DNA of 64,000 nt, from positions 311,817 to 375,816 of the forward strand of contig NW_008706748.1 in NCBI RefSeq assembly GCF_000327385.1, written 5' to 3'. Position numbers and translations under genes: made by a program. The notes under the pieces are model-generated. The model was given only the letters and a program-made list of their open reading frames with translations, did no database searches and had not been told where the DNA came from. Each line of letters starts with the position of its first letter. The first letter of the stretch is position 1. The stretch comes from Lottia gigantea. Lineage: Eukaryota > Mollusca > Gastropoda > Lottiidae. This document shows, one piece after another, positions 1 to 12,429 of the stretch.

Positions 1-1236
1 TTGTACTGTAATCGAGACTTATTTAAGGGAAAATGAATGAAGATGTGTCAGAAATAGGGAACATGTATTGTGAGTTTCCACAATTTTTGGGTCCTTGACC
101 GTTGCTTTCTGTTTCTTTAACCCACAATATTTAGGGGCGAGGAATGACAATGTAATTATTTGGGCATGTATTGTGACATAACCTCACCCACATTGTTATG
201 AGTCAGTTGTCACTGACTGAAATACAACTTGCAATGTGTTGTTCATCATTTTATAGGTTTGGTAGGATATTGCCACAAGGTCAAATATAAACTTATGGGT
301 TCACCTTTTTTCATTGAGTTCACCTACCTTCTTCAGAGGCTTGAATTGTAATTTTTGTGAGGGATTGATAATTTGGAAAAAATTACGAATTAACAATTTA
401 CGTCTCCAGATATAGGCCTTTGAATACAAATATGATGTCCACAAATAAAAAAATTGATTTTGAAATGTAAATACAAAATATTTTCACTGTGATGATGGCT
501 TAGTTATTAGGGGTAAGAGGCAGAACAGGGTGCAACACATCAATTTAGAATGACATAATTACACAATACCTAGGCCAGTGCTTCTATTGGGATTGTTAAA
601 TCTCAATTTCACTGTAACAAAATATAAATAAACTTAATTTGGAGCTAATTTGCCGTTAATTTCAAACTTTCAATCCATGAACAGAATAGAATGTAATTTA
701 ACAGGCTTGAATACATTAGTCAGTCCTGTTTTATAGTTTAACTTTATGATCTCCAAAACAGGAGAATTTTTAGGTCAAAGGTCAAATATTTCTTATCTAG
801 GTCAAATATGAAGACACCTTCATGTTTTAATCAGTACGATTTATAAAGCTTTAGAGAAATTTTTTTATGAGTATTGGACTAGGGGCAATAGTGTAAAATT
901 TTATCGAGCATTTTGATAAAGAGATGGTTTACTGAGTTTGACTATATTTTAATAATAGGGGTTTATGGTTGAAAAAAGTTTTTGTATTCAACCTATGTTT
1001 AACTTCTTTTATAACCTTGGGATAGGAAGGGGATTTTTTTCAGGGTTTCTTCCTGGTCTCCCAATTTAAACCATAAAAAAGCATAATGAGACTTTTTAAA
1101 ACATGTTTCACTCTTTCATGTCTTTCCCAACCCTCAAGTTCTCTACCTAGTTCTCTCAGGTAACTGTCAATCTGATTATACCTTGCTAATGAATGAATGA
1201 ATGAATACTCCGATGTTTTTCTGTAATAAAAGTATG

Positions 1237-1515
1237 ATCACTTTATGATGACATTGTAAATTGTAGAAACTTTTAAAAAAAAAAAATTTATATGGGTAAT
1301 ATTTTCATAAAATCGTATTCCACACCCCTAATGTTTTCACCTGATGATGACAATGTAAATTGTTGAAACATTGTGCACAATAAAACTAAAGAGTGATATA
1401 CAATACAAACTGATGATGACAATGTAAATTGTAGAAACTTGTAAAAAATAATCCAAGGTAATAAACAGTTGATTACAGGGTAAATTGTTGAAACCTTTTA
1501 TACAATAAACTCAGA
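1237..1515 (+). repeat. Degenerate tandem repeat, about 65 bp, 4 copies, with hairpin core
   Basis: Four diverged units at about 1237, 1342, 1411 and 1470. The shared core is GATGACAATGTAAATTGT, then (T/A)GAAAC, a short T-rich spacer and ACAATAAACT. In the best copies ACAAT and ATTGT flank a GTAA loop, so each unit could fold. A (GAAT)n tract at 1190-1206 lies just before it. Confidence 0.7.
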
Positions 1516-1876
1516 AGTAATATATCATGTAAACTGTGTTCGATTATTTTATTAACAGAATATGCCCTTCTTATGTACCGGTGTCCATAAATATTAAACT
1601 GGGACACTGTGATAAATATAGAGCTAAAAGTATAAGGTGAATAATTAGCATATTTTTTGCTGAGTTGTTGAATTATTTAAGTTTACGGATCAATATACAC
1701 ATTATTAATACTTGAATATTTAACATTTATAAGTAATATGATCGTTTCGTTTATAAAATCTTGAAAGATGATGATAGCTTGAATTTATAATGAAATAGAT
1801 GTCTTATTCATACAAATTTTAATTTTGTAAGCCTTTTTTTATTATGTTTCTTCTATTTTAGTATTAAAAAGTGTTT

Positions 1877-2017
1877 TAAAGGGATTGCAAAGAGGTTTTC
1901 TACATTTTGTATGTGTATCGGGAACACTTATAGCATCAATTTGTAAAATTTCAATTTTCAGCCAGACATCTGTGGTTCCTGCAATTCCACTAAAACTTAG
2001 TGTTTGACGTACATAGT
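1877..2017 (+). mobile_element. MITE family A, one arm
   Basis: Starts AAAGGGATTGCAAAGAGG and carries the family core TAGCATCAATTTG and TGTGGTTCCTGCAATTCCAC. It matches one arm of the full foldback copy at 15236-15487. Function is none beyond being a fossil transposon piece. Confidence 0.65.
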
Positions 2018-2591
2018 CTATACGCGACTTTAGTCTGCCTTGAACCTGATTGTTAAAGTACATAACCCAGTACATAAAGCCAGGTTTACGTCCGAGGAGG
2101 GGGTGTGGGGGGAAATATCTGAGATTGCCCGAATTTCTAACCTAGTTATGAGTTTTTTTACCTGAAAATCTTGCTTTCGGAATTGCTAGTGGGGACCTAA
2201 CACTGACCTAACCAGTAAAATGATATATAATTATAAGGTTAATGACTATAGCAGCTGTCACTATAGTTATAAACAACAACAACATCAATATTCCAACATG
2301 GTCCAACTTCTGGTCATTTTAATCCTAAATTCTATTAATATCAATCGATCATTTTTTTTTTTGTCAACTCAATAATAAATTCCTTGTAAAGAAAGTTGAT
2401 GTTACTCTCCTAAGTCTTCTCAAGACGTTTTTATTTAAGAAAGCTTTTAATTTATAGTTTGTTTTATTCCTTATATTTATACATATTTTTACGTTTATTC
2501 ATTAATATTTTTATACTTATTTGCCAATTTTACCAATATGTTGATACTTTATGAATTGTATTGTACAGCGCATCTGAGCACATATTGTTGG

Positions 2592-2800
2592 TTGGTAGAT
2601 GACAAGTTAACGTTCGCTTCCAGCGGATGCTGATATCGCAAACTAGGTAGTTGTTGGTAGATGACAAGTTAACGTTCGCTTCCAGTGGATACTGATATCG
2701 CAAACTAAGTAGTTGTTGGTAGATGACAGGTTAACGTTCGCTTCCAGTGGATGCTGATATCGCAAACTAGGTAGTTGTTGGTAGTCGTAGTAGTTGGTAG
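2592..2800 (+). repeat. 62-bp minisatellite, 3 full copies plus partial
   Basis: Units start at 2592, 2654, 2716 and a cut one at 2778. The consensus begins TTGGTAGATGACAAGTTAAC and ends CGCAAACTAGGTAGTTG. Copies differ at only a few sites, so amplification is recent. Confidence 0.9.
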
Positions 2801-2935
2801 TTGGATTGGATCAAATTGGATGATTCCAGTTAGATCTGGTCGGGTCGAATGACATGGCGGTGAAACTCGGCCCTGGATATATTGTGAAAGATGGCGCTCT
2901 ATAAGTGTCTTAATAATAATAATAATAATAAAAAA
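2801..2935 (+). mobile_element. 3' end of a SINE or LINE with (AAT)n tail
   Basis: The sequence GATGGCGCTCTATAAGTGTC followed by (TAA)n resembles the common 3' tail of many animal SINEs and their partner LINEs (GGCGCTATATAA plus a simple repeat). The head was not identified; the 62-bp minisatellite may have grown within it. Confidence 0.5.
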
Positions 2936-3397
2936 ATTTCCTCATTGCACACTGCAATTTTATCAATTTTTTGTACTTTATTATAATCAAGAGAATTTTC
3001 TTTCAATATTATTGCCTTCTTTACATGAGGTTATTGGTCTATGCACCAATATGTCCCACGTTGTCCACTGCAAGGCAAGACCAATCTTCATACCTAGACA
3101 TTGTTTTTTGACGTACGGCATCTTTCCTTAAAAATGGAATTTGGTGTGATGAAGACCAGATTTCTGTGAGGTTTGTTGTTTAAAATTAAATAAATCGCAA
3201 ATTTATCTTCATTTTGTACTTTAATTAGGTTTTACCTTAAGTTAATTGGTTATATTTTTGTAGTTGACATTTTTGTACTGAGAGCATTGTAGTGTAATAA
3301 AGTTGACTGTTGATTTGTCACCTCTATTTATTATTTATTGTTTATGACAAGTTAATATTAATGTGAAAATGGAAGTAGATATGAACAGTTTCGAGGG

Positions 3398-3515
3398 GGT
3401 GACATCATCAAACTCTTAGTTTTAGTCGAATTGCCACAAATGGTGCAAATTGATGCTATCATTGTCCTCGATATACATACAAAATTTACAAAAAATCTTT
3501 ACAACACCTTTAAGA
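3398..3515 (-). mobile_element. MITE family A, one arm
   Basis: TGACATCATCAAACTCTTAG, then GCAAATTGATGCTATCA, and an end TTTACAACACCTTTAA. It corresponds to the right arm of the full copy at 15236-15487. Confidence 0.6.
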
Positions 3516-3968
3516 TGCTACTGTTCTATACCCTTTTAGGTTGAAAGAAAGTGAGATGGAGCTTTATATCCTACTGGTCTGTATCTTCTTGGGTTATAAA
3601 AAGAGAAATTGAGATTTTTTGTACAACTTTCTTTCTTCGTCCAATAAAATGAAATAGATTTTTCTACTCTTAATTCTTTTCCAACTGTTCTGCACCTTAT
3701 CAAGACAGTTATTTTCATTCTCTAGTAGTAATCTACATTATTGACAAGTTTGGGTACTTAGATTGTTTAATAAAATTAGTCTTCTACTGGTTTAGATGTT
3801 TTAACATTTAGCTTGGTGACCTATAAAATAAGTTTTTAAAAATATGTCTGGTTATTTTAGGATGTATAAGTGCTTGGGTGGCTGTGATAATAATTTGATA
3901 TCCTTATTGAGTTTAAAATATCTAAAGTTACTCTTTTAAAATTATGATAAATTATACTATACTATACC

Positions 3969-6120
3969 ACAGGATATAGTCATCTAAATATTTACTTTAC
4001 CAGCTGATAGAGCTCAATTTCTGCTTTCTGTATAGTCATCTAAATATTTACTTTACCAGCTGATAGAGCTCAATTTCAGCTATCTGTATAGTCATCTAAA
4101 TATTTACTTTACCAGCTGATAGAGCTCAATTTCAGCTATCTGTATAGTCATCTTAATATTTACTTTACCAGCTGATAGAGCTCAATTACAGCTATCTGTG
4201 TAGTTATCTAAATATTTACTTTACCAGCTGATAGATCTCAATTTCCGCTTTCTGTATAGTCATCTAAATATTTACTTTACCAGCTGATAGATCTCAATTT
4301 CTGCTTTATGTATAGTCATCTAAATATTTACTTTACCAGCTGATAGAGCTCCATTTCAGCTATCTGTGTAGTTATCTAAATATTTACTTTACCAGTTGAT
4401 AGAGCTCAATATCAGCTATCTGTATAGTTGTTGAAATATTTACTTTACCAGTTGGTAGAGCTTAATTTCAGCTATCTGTGTAGTCATCTAAATATTTACT
4501 TTACCAGCTGATAGAGTTCAATTTCAGCTATCTGTGTAGTCATCTAAATATTTACTTTACCAGCTGATAGAGCTCTTTTTCAGATATCTATATAGTCATC
4601 TAAATATTTACTTTACCAGCTGATAGAGCTCAATTTCAGCTATCTGTATAGTCATCTAAATATTTACTTTACCAGCTGATAGAGCTCAATTTCAGCTATC
4701 TGTATAGCCATCTTAATATTTACTTTACCAGCTGATAGAGCTCAATTACAGCTGTCTGTATAGTCATCTAAATATTTACTTTACCAGCTGATAGAGCTCA
4801 ATTTCAGCTATCTGTATAGTCATCTTAATATTTACTTTACCAGCTGATAGAGCTCAAATACAGCTGTCTGTATAGTCATCTAAATATTTACTTTACCAGC
4901 TGATAGAGCTCAATTTCAGCTATCTGTATAGTCATCTTAATATTTACTTTACCAGCTGATAAATTTCCGCTTTCTGTATAGTCATCTAAATATTTACTTT
5001 ACCAGCTGATAGAGCTCAATTTCAGCTATCTGTATAGCTATCTTAATATTTACTTTACCAGTTGGTAGAACTCAATTTCAGCTATCTGTATAGTCATCTA
5101 AATATTTACTTTACCAGCTGATAGAGCTCAATTTCAGCTATCTGTATAGTCATCTAAATATTTAGCTGATAAATTTCCGCTTTCTGTATGGTTGTCTAAA
5201 TATTTACTTTACCAGCTGATAAATTTCCGCTTTCTGTATAGTTGTCTAAATATTTACTTTACCAGCTGATAAATTTCCGCTTTCTGTATAGTTGTCTAAA
5301 TATTTACTTTACCAGCTGATAAATTTCCGCTTTCTGTATAGTTGTCTAAATATTTACTTTACCAGCTGATAAATTTCCGCTTTCTGTATAGTTGTCTTAA
5401 TATTTACTTTACCAGCTGATAAATTTCCGCTTTCTGTATGGTTGTCTAAATATTTACTTTACCAGCTGATAGAGCTCAATTTCAGCTATCTGTATAGTCA
5501 TCTTAATATTTACTTTACCAGCTGATAGAGCTCAATTTCAGCTATCTGTATAGTCATCTAAATATTTACTTTACCAGCTGATAAATTTCCGCTTTCTGTA
5601 TGGTTGTCTAAATATTTACTTTACCAGCTGATAAATTTCCGCTTTCTGTATGGTTGTCTAAATATTTACTTTACCAGCTGATAGAGCTCAATTTCAGCTA
5701 TCTGTATAGTCATCTAAATATTTACTTTACCAGCTGATAGAGCTCAATTTCAGCTATCTGTATAGTCATCTTAATATTTACTTTACCAGCTGATAAATTT
5801 CCGCTTTCTGTATGGTTGTCTAAATATTTACTTTACCAGCTGATAAATTTCCGCTTTCTGTATGGTTGTCTAAATATTTACTTTACCAGCTGATAGAGTT
5901 CAATTTCAGCCATCTGTATAGTCATCTTAATATTTACTTTACCAGCTGATAGAGCTCAATTTCAGCTATCTGTATAGTCATCTTAATATTTACTTTACCA
6001 GCTGATAGAGCTCAATTTCAGCTGTCTATATAGTCATCTTAATATTTACTTTACCAGCTGATAAATTTCCACTTTCTGTATGGTTGTCTAAATAGTTGCT
6101 TTACCAATTCAATTTCAGCT
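3969..6120 (+). repeat. Satellite block of two interleaved unit types (56 bp and 50 bp), about 40 copies
   Basis: Type A (56 bp) is built on TAGTCATCTAAATATTTACT, CAGCTGATAGAGCTCAATTT and CAGCTATCTG. Type B (50 bp) shares the first part but ends CAGCTGATAAATTTCCGC and TTTCTGTATGG. Type A dominates 3969-5160. From 5160 to 6100 B units come in runs (for example six in a row at about 5170-5450) broken by pairs of A. The copies are 90% or more alike by eye. It begins after a degenerate lead and decays at 6100-6120. Confidence 0.95.
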
Positions 6121-6530
6121 ATCTGTGGCATATCTCAGAATTGAAAAAGTATACTGGTTATTCCACTATCCAACAAATCCAAATTTTTATAAGCACTATT
6201 TAATAAGCTTAATCTTTTCATAATTACGTTTTCTACCTTTTTCACAGAAAATGTCATAGAGGTCAAGTCTCTCAAGAATCTAAATATCACAGATAATTAA
6301 CAGAAAGTTAGTATCTTTCTAATAGAAGCTCTAAGTGTCCCAGATATACATATAAAGGTGAAAAAACATCTTATGAATTTAATCTCTTTTAAGTTTTATT
6401 TTTATGGTTGACTGTACGCTATGTCATCGATTCATGCCATTGTATTTTATAATAAAACTGGTTGTATAACTGTGCATTAAACCTTTACACATAGAAATTG
6501 TAAATTGTACAGACATAACTTGGTTGTTGA

Positions 6531-6908
6531 TTTACCAGTCATGTCTGACTAGATCTTTAAGCTATTGATTGGCCTGTAAGATCTCAAGACTGAGAATTTT
6601 GCTATTTGTTCAATGGAGCTATAGACTATTGATTTGGCAGTATTTACCAGTCATGTCTGTCTACAGCTCTAGACTATTGATTTGGCAGTATTTATCAGTC
6701 ATGTCTGTCTACAGCTCTAGACTATCACTTTGACTGTATTTACCAGTCATGTCTGAATAGAGCTCTAGACTATTAATTTGGCTGTATTTACCAGTCATGT
6801 CTGACTAGAGCTCTAGACTATTGATTTGGTTGTATTTACCAGTCATGTCTGACTACAGCTCTAGACTATTAATTTGGCTGTATTTACCAGTCATGTCTGA
6901 CAAGAGTT
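6531..6908 (+). repeat. 48-bp satellite, short block (about 6-7 copies)
   Basis: The unit is GTATTTACCAGTCATGTCTG, then ACTAGAGCTCTAGACTATTG and ATTTGGTT. Clear copies run from 6620 on, with a diverged one near 6531. The same unit forms the larger block at 16.1-17.0 kb. Confidence 0.9.
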
Positions 6909-7384
6909 CAGTTCAGTATCTAGCCCATTATCAGCTGGTCATTTTCAAGCTCCATTCAGACATGAGTGGCAAGTGAGTAATATCAGCCTCAAGCTAGAGT
7001 TATATTTAAGAGCTAGACCTATGTACTTTAAAATTATTGGAGTTAGGCTATAAAGACAGCCACCTGTCAATATTTTCTGGTTTATGGCCCTTGATATCTC
7101 AATATTTAGATAGATAAAGACTAGGTAGCCTAGAGACATATATACCCAGTTAACCCTTCATTGTGGACAGCTCAGTGGATTTGCATTTAAGATTGCATTC
7201 GCTCTATCCGTGATGCATATTCTTGTCAAACTAGTTGATAAAAACTGCAGACACATTAAGAGATAGCAAATCCTAAATATATTTAAATCATTATTTTGCC
7301 TCTAGCAAACCTGCTTTTCACATTTTGCATTAAAATTCCCAGTGGTTTAGCCAGGATATCATTAACAGGGGTCCTTCTGAGAGC

Positions 7385-7475
7385 CAGTGACGGCACCCAC
7401 TGTTAGGCATGTTATGCGGGCAAAAATCTCATATCTAGGTTAGAAATTCGGGCAACCTCGGGATGAAGATGTGTC
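7385..7475. repeat. Dispersed repeat fragment
   Basis: AAAATCTCATATCTAGGTTA, then GAAATTCGGGCAACCTC. The same piece recurs reversed at 2090-2150 and in the forward direction at 53770-53830. It is likely the end of an unclassified MITE. Confidence 0.5.
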
Positions 7476-8651
7476 TGTAGGAAAGAAGGATTCTGTGTTC
7501 TGATATTGTATCAGGTATGAATAGAACAATTTAGTAGCTATTTTATTCAGTTCTGTAACAATCAGTCTTCTAGTTGAAGGAGTCAGTAATCATCTTAAAG
7601 AAATTAACGTTGGAATGTTGTGCAATGACCTGTTAAAGATGTCAGGTATGATATATAGATGACAGATACATCAATATTAGTCAGATAATGTCCAATACAG
7701 CCTCGGGGTCATACATACTGTAACACCCTTCAAATTCAGATGACTTGATGACAAGATTTTTTGACGGGTAACATTTCGTGTATTTTACTGCAAAAGGGAA
7801 GAGTGCCTGCTTCAAAAGTGAGTTTTATCTATAACATTAAGCATAGGAGAATTTTAAATGGTTTTCACTTTGTGTTACATTTGGTGACGTGATTTTTTGT
7901 GTATTGGATAAGGAAAGGCAACTAGTATTTCCAGTTTTAAAAGTAGGTAAGGTGATAGCAATTTCCAAAATGCACTACATGGTCATATAAGAAGATCTTC
8001 ACTGTTTGACAATTTGATGACAATACTTTTTGATGCATTCTGTGGATTGGATTCAAGCTCTAATAATAGGAATGGTGATATGCACTTTCTTAGTCCTATA
8101 ATTTTTAACACGAGGCTCTGAAAAAGAGCGTATCCTTCTGACTGATCAAATAAGTTTTGTAAAAAATTTTAAACTGGAAGACAGAGGCTTCATTTTCTGT
8201 CAATTTTGTCACCGTGTTTAATTCTGTCAAATGATAATTTTTACACGCATTAAAGACAATCTTAGATTATCTTTGCACTACGTTTTCTTTGCTTTCCTAT
8301 TATCAATGTTATTCTACGAGGCATTTCAATTTATCAACCTATGAAACTGTCAATCACCTTAACTGTTATAATCTCTAACCCAAAAAACTTCGTCAGCTTG
8401 TGTCAACAATAAACATGTTGTTTGAGATTAATTGTAATCTTCGGCCTGCGTAGATATCGTGATGTCATGATGAAATATTTGGCTTTGTGTTTACTCAACG
8501 TCTGCTACAAGATTTTATAGAATAAAAACAGTCCGATCAATTTATCATAGAAGAAAGATGTTTATCTTCGGTTTATTTGGCTGAAAATTTAGAGAGAACA
8601 TACTATACCTTATTTCTGTAATTTGGCTGTTTCAATCTGGTATTTATATAA

Positions 8652-8686
8652 ATGAAATGGATGGAGTTTTACATCCTACTTTTCTC
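8652..8686 (-). mobile_element. SINE 3'-end fragment
   Basis: ATGAAATGGATGGAGTTTTA, then CATCCTACTTTTCT, the reversed 3' end of the tRNA-SINE family seen at 34803-35030. Confidence 0.5.
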
Positions 8687-8693
8687 TACCTCA

Positions 8694-8862
8694 AGCTGCA
8701 GGCACACAAGCGTCTTGGTAGGAGATTTGTGTCATTATCATGTCACCGACAGGATTTATAATATCAAACAAGTTTGATACTTGTCTTCAAAACTCAAGAC
8801 AAGACTCTAATCTGCGACTAAAGTCTCCGACCAAGACCGCTCGTCGTGTGCCTGCACCTTTA
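8694..8862. mobile_element. MITE family G (GTGCAGGCACACGA termini)
   Basis: About 170 bp. The left end CTGCAGGCACACAAGCGTC pairs with the right end GTCGTGTGCCTGCACCTTTA as inverted repeats. The interior ATAATATCAAACAAGTTTGA matches the second copy at 42721-43012. It is a non-autonomous DNA transposon with no coding content. Confidence 0.8.
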
Positions 8863-9079
8863 TGAGCTAATGACGGTGGAATTGATACAGAGTTGACATA
8901 CCCATTACAAATTCAGCATAATTTATGTGAACTCTCTGAAAGGTAGAGCTCAATGGACTCTCAGCAAAGGCAAACCCAATAGCTCTAATAATTAACTATG
9001 TGAACCCTCTGTATCATGCAGATTTGCCAAAATAGAATATCAATACACATATCTGATACCTGTGGTCAATATAGGCCAG

Positions 9080-9530
9080 TGAGCCTGGTGTTACCTTTCA
9101 CACCCTAGATACTAATTGTAAGTGACTCCATTGGTAATTCAAACATTAAATAGTTCAACAGCATGTAGCAATAAATATTCATATTTTGATTTAAATAAAC
9201 CCAGCAGAAATAAAGGCAAATTGGACCAAAATATTCACAAAAATCTTATGCACGTCCAAAAATAATAATGTTATGATATTCTGTAAATAATCTTGTCCTT
9301 AACATCTATATAGTTCAACGTCTTGTATTGATAAATATTCAAATGAAATAAAACTCGATATGACATAATATTCAGATTGATTTTATACTATAACTATTTC
9401 TTCTAAAAGTTACCCTGGTGTAAGCTTTCACCCCCTAAAGACTAATGGTATGCCACTCCATTTGATAATACAAACATTATGTAGTATAACAGCATGTAGC
9501 TATAAATATTCATATGAAATACGGCTCGTT
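9080..9530 (+). repeat. Two diverged direct copies about 335 bp apart
   Basis: 9085-9200 and 9415-9530 share GGTGT-AC-TTTCACCC, CCACTCCATTTG-like sequence, CAGCATGTAGC and ATAAATATTCATAT. A third weaker trace is at 9300-9350. Cause unknown; probably an old tandem duplication. Confidence 0.6.
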
Positions 9531-9789
9531 ATGACCTAATTAATTGATTTAAATGAACAAATAAGGTTGATAAGAGTGAGTTATGTCATTATAACGGCCC
9601 AGTATTGATTTCACATTAATCTACGTTCTGTTTTGTTAGTAAATGTGTCTAAGAAACGTGACATGATATATTTGTTTAGTAAAAGCTAATGTATTAAAGA
9701 ATTAAAATAAGTTTAGTTTCTCATTTCTTTCTGTTTGGTTTGATTGTGAAATGTACAATTGACTTGTATTAAAAGTCTTACTATTAAAG

Positions 9790-9965
9790 CCCTATATTTT
9801 GTTATGTGTATATGGGACACTGATTGCTTCAATTTGCACCATTCCAACTTATATTCAGATGTTAGTGGTTCCTGCAATTCCAAGAACATCAATGTTTGAT
9901 GATGTCACTTATTGCAAAATATGCTTGTATCATATGAGGCCCTCTGTGATAAGTGAAGTCTAAAT
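9790..9965 (+). mobile_element. MITE family A, one arm
   Basis: It has GTGGTTCCTGCAATTCCAAG and GATGTCACTTATTGCAAAAT in the same order as the full copy at 15236-15487. Confidence 0.6.
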
Positions 9966-10234
9966 GTTTTAAACGTGTGTTTTGGTGGCAAGGTGGCAAA
10001 TCTATCTTACACTATACTGTCTTGATGTGTGATTTTCCTTATTTACTTTATTTTTCAACTCGTGTGGTTTGTCAGTCGTAGAGTCATGTTTACAATTCTG
10101 TTTGTTTACAAATTAAGAAGTTGATGTTAAAATAGAAAAAAAAGTTGGAGATTTAATGTTTGATATTAACTGGTGTCTTTTCTTTCATTTTGATCAGTGG
10201 GGTTTAAAATGGAGTTGGCTGGAAGGTTTAGTCT

Positions 10235-10275
10235 ATGCTTAGCCCCCACCCCCCAACCCAATCCCCCCCCACCCC
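10235..10275 (+). repeat. C-rich low-complexity tract
   Basis: Runs of C broken by single A or T, unusual in this AT-rich sequence. Confidence 0.8.
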
Positions 10276-10424
10276 ACTTTTAAATTTCTTATCATTTTAC
10301 ATAGGAAAAGAATGACCTTCAAGATGGCCCAACCAACTCAGTGGCTCTACACTGAGCGTCTTTATAACAGAGCCATCACAGTTCTCTTAATCTATTTAAG
10401 ATCAGTTGTGTGGATGCCAGTAGG

Positions 10425-11165
10425 CTGATTGCCAAAACATCTTGGTAAAGCCCTTATTGCACACTGCATGGCATTGTCTGTCTTTATTAACCCATATGGT
10501 AAGAACAGTACCAAGTTATTTTTGCTTCTGAACATGTTGTTACTCAAAGATAACTTGAGCCGATGCAAATCAGGCTTTTGATATCAAATTATTATGGTAA
10601 AGCCCTCATTACACAGTGCAAGGCATTGCTCATCTCTATTAGTCCAATGGGGGATACATTACATTATTATTTTCTTTATTTTAAACAAGGTTGTTCTGTT
10701 GCAAATCAGGCTTATTTTTCTCATATCATCTTATGGCATAGTCCTTTGGCACAGTACCTTTGGATATTTTTGACACTAAACAAGTTGTTTCTCAAAGTTA
10801 GGTTTTTTGGCTAAGAATATTAATAAAAAGCCCTCAATGCACGCTGCATTTGTCAAGACTTTTAGATTTCTTTGCTGCGAGAAAGGTTTCATAGATAGGT
10901 TGTACCAATCAAATCAGGCTTCTGACTAATATTACTGAATATTACTGCATGGCATTGCTATCCTTATTAGCCCAATTGGTCATATCTCTGGATGTTTTTT
11001 GCAACTGAACAAGTCGTTTCTTGTGAATTAGCAAGTTGGTGAGAATTGTTGAATATTGGTTTATTAGTCCAATTGTATAGACAGTACCTTGGATGTTTTT
11101 TGCTACTAAACAAGTCACTCTAGTGAATTATCAAGGATATAATTGGTGAGAATTGTTGAAAATGA
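10425..11165 (+). repeat. Degenerate tandem copies, about 130-190 bp, SINE-derived
   Basis: Recurring order: AAAGCCCT(T/C)ATT, GCACACTGCATGGCATTG, a Pol-like spacer ATTAGCCCAAT, CAGTACCTTGGAT, then CTAAACAAGT and CTCAAAG. Copies lie at about 10440, 10590, 10830 and 10940. The first part matches the body of the tRNA-SINE family, so this may be a SINE piece that was tandemly amplified. Confidence 0.55.
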
Positions 11166-11342
11166 GGTGAAAAACAGATGATAATAATATATTGTCAAGA
11201 TGAATTAAGAATTATCCAATAAGTGTCAACAAGCCGTGAATATCACTTTGATTGTGTCATCTTATATCTTATAGAGCCTGGGAAAATAACCCACGATTAC
11301 AAATTCCTGAATTAATCCTAAATTTGATATAAGACCATTTCG

Positions 11343-11385
11343 CAGAAGAGCAGGATGTAAAACTCCATTCATTTCATTTTAAAAA
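11343..11385 (+). mobile_element. SINE 3'-end fragment
   Basis: GCAGGATGTAAAACTCCATT followed by CATTTCATTTT, the 3' end of the tRNA-SINE family. Confidence 0.5.
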
Positions 11386-11830
11386 TAGTCAATATAAAAT
11401 AGGAAGAAAGGAATACAAGTTGAATGATGATCTGACAATCTCAGTCATCAAATGGCATCAGAGTTTAATGGGTGAGCAGGACCTTTTAATATAAAACAAA
11501 AGGAAAATTAATACGGAAAAAGAGACTAGTTATTTTGTGGACTCAAAGAATAAAGACCACTGCTCTTAATTAACCCGATCTAGTGTAGAAAAGTAGAACA
11601 TAAGTTTGAATCGTCTCCTAGTAAACATAAATAACTTAGATTGACAATAATGATTATATAATAAATACAATCTATAAAGTATAGGAAGTAATAGATATTG
11701 TCATGTAGTTATTCTTACATGAGTTTTATATACAAGAACCATTGGCTGACAATAACCTTCCAAAATAAAGGGGAATTTTCTATTTTGTTTACATTGAAAC
11801 CAAATGGGAAGAGTTTTTATGAATAATTAA

Positions 11831-12060
11831 ATGAAATGAAATGAATGTAGTTTTATGTCTTACTTTTCTGTACCATATGGGTTAATGAAAACGGGCAACG
11901 CCATGCATGCAATGAGGGAAATTTTTCCAGGACAGCGGCATAAGCCTGCTCTTTTTCGACTTCCAGCTGTCGAGGAATCTTTAACATGCACAGCCTCTAG
12001 CACACAGGGCATCGGTTTATTGTCCCATCCGAACAATTAGATTTTCTCCATGTCAGCCCT
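11831..12060 (-). mobile_element. tRNA-derived SINE, 5'-truncated
   Basis: In reverse orientation it starts with the (ATGAA)n tail, then GTAGTTTTATGTCTTACTTT, GGGCAACGCCATGCATGCAA, GCCTGCTCTTTTTCGACTTC, CGAGGAATCTTTAACATGCA and CCATGTCAGCCC. It is the same body as at 42343-42552 and 35431-35710. The tRNA-like head is missing. Confidence 0.85.
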
Positions 12061-12429
12061 TTTTTGAATCAATAAGGGATGCATAATTGTCAAGGTGTGG
12101 GCCTGAATGGCTTTATTATCTCATGTACAATGTAAGTAGGGAAATATTGTCAGGTAGCCTCATATCAACACCTACCCGATGTCCCCTCCCCTCTCTTTCC
12201 TCCTCTCCTATCTCTCACCACTGATAGAATAGGTGTGAAAATTTAAACAACCATGTATTAAGCTTTCTAAACCACTTGTGAAGAACCTGCCATGCAAGAG
12301 TAATGATAGTAGATAGAGGCCATTAATATACTATTCATGTATTAAGTAGATTTACTGATAGTATATCTATATACTGAACAGGTTTAATGTGATCTTATTT
12401 GGGTCATTATTCTAGACTACCTGCACTAA

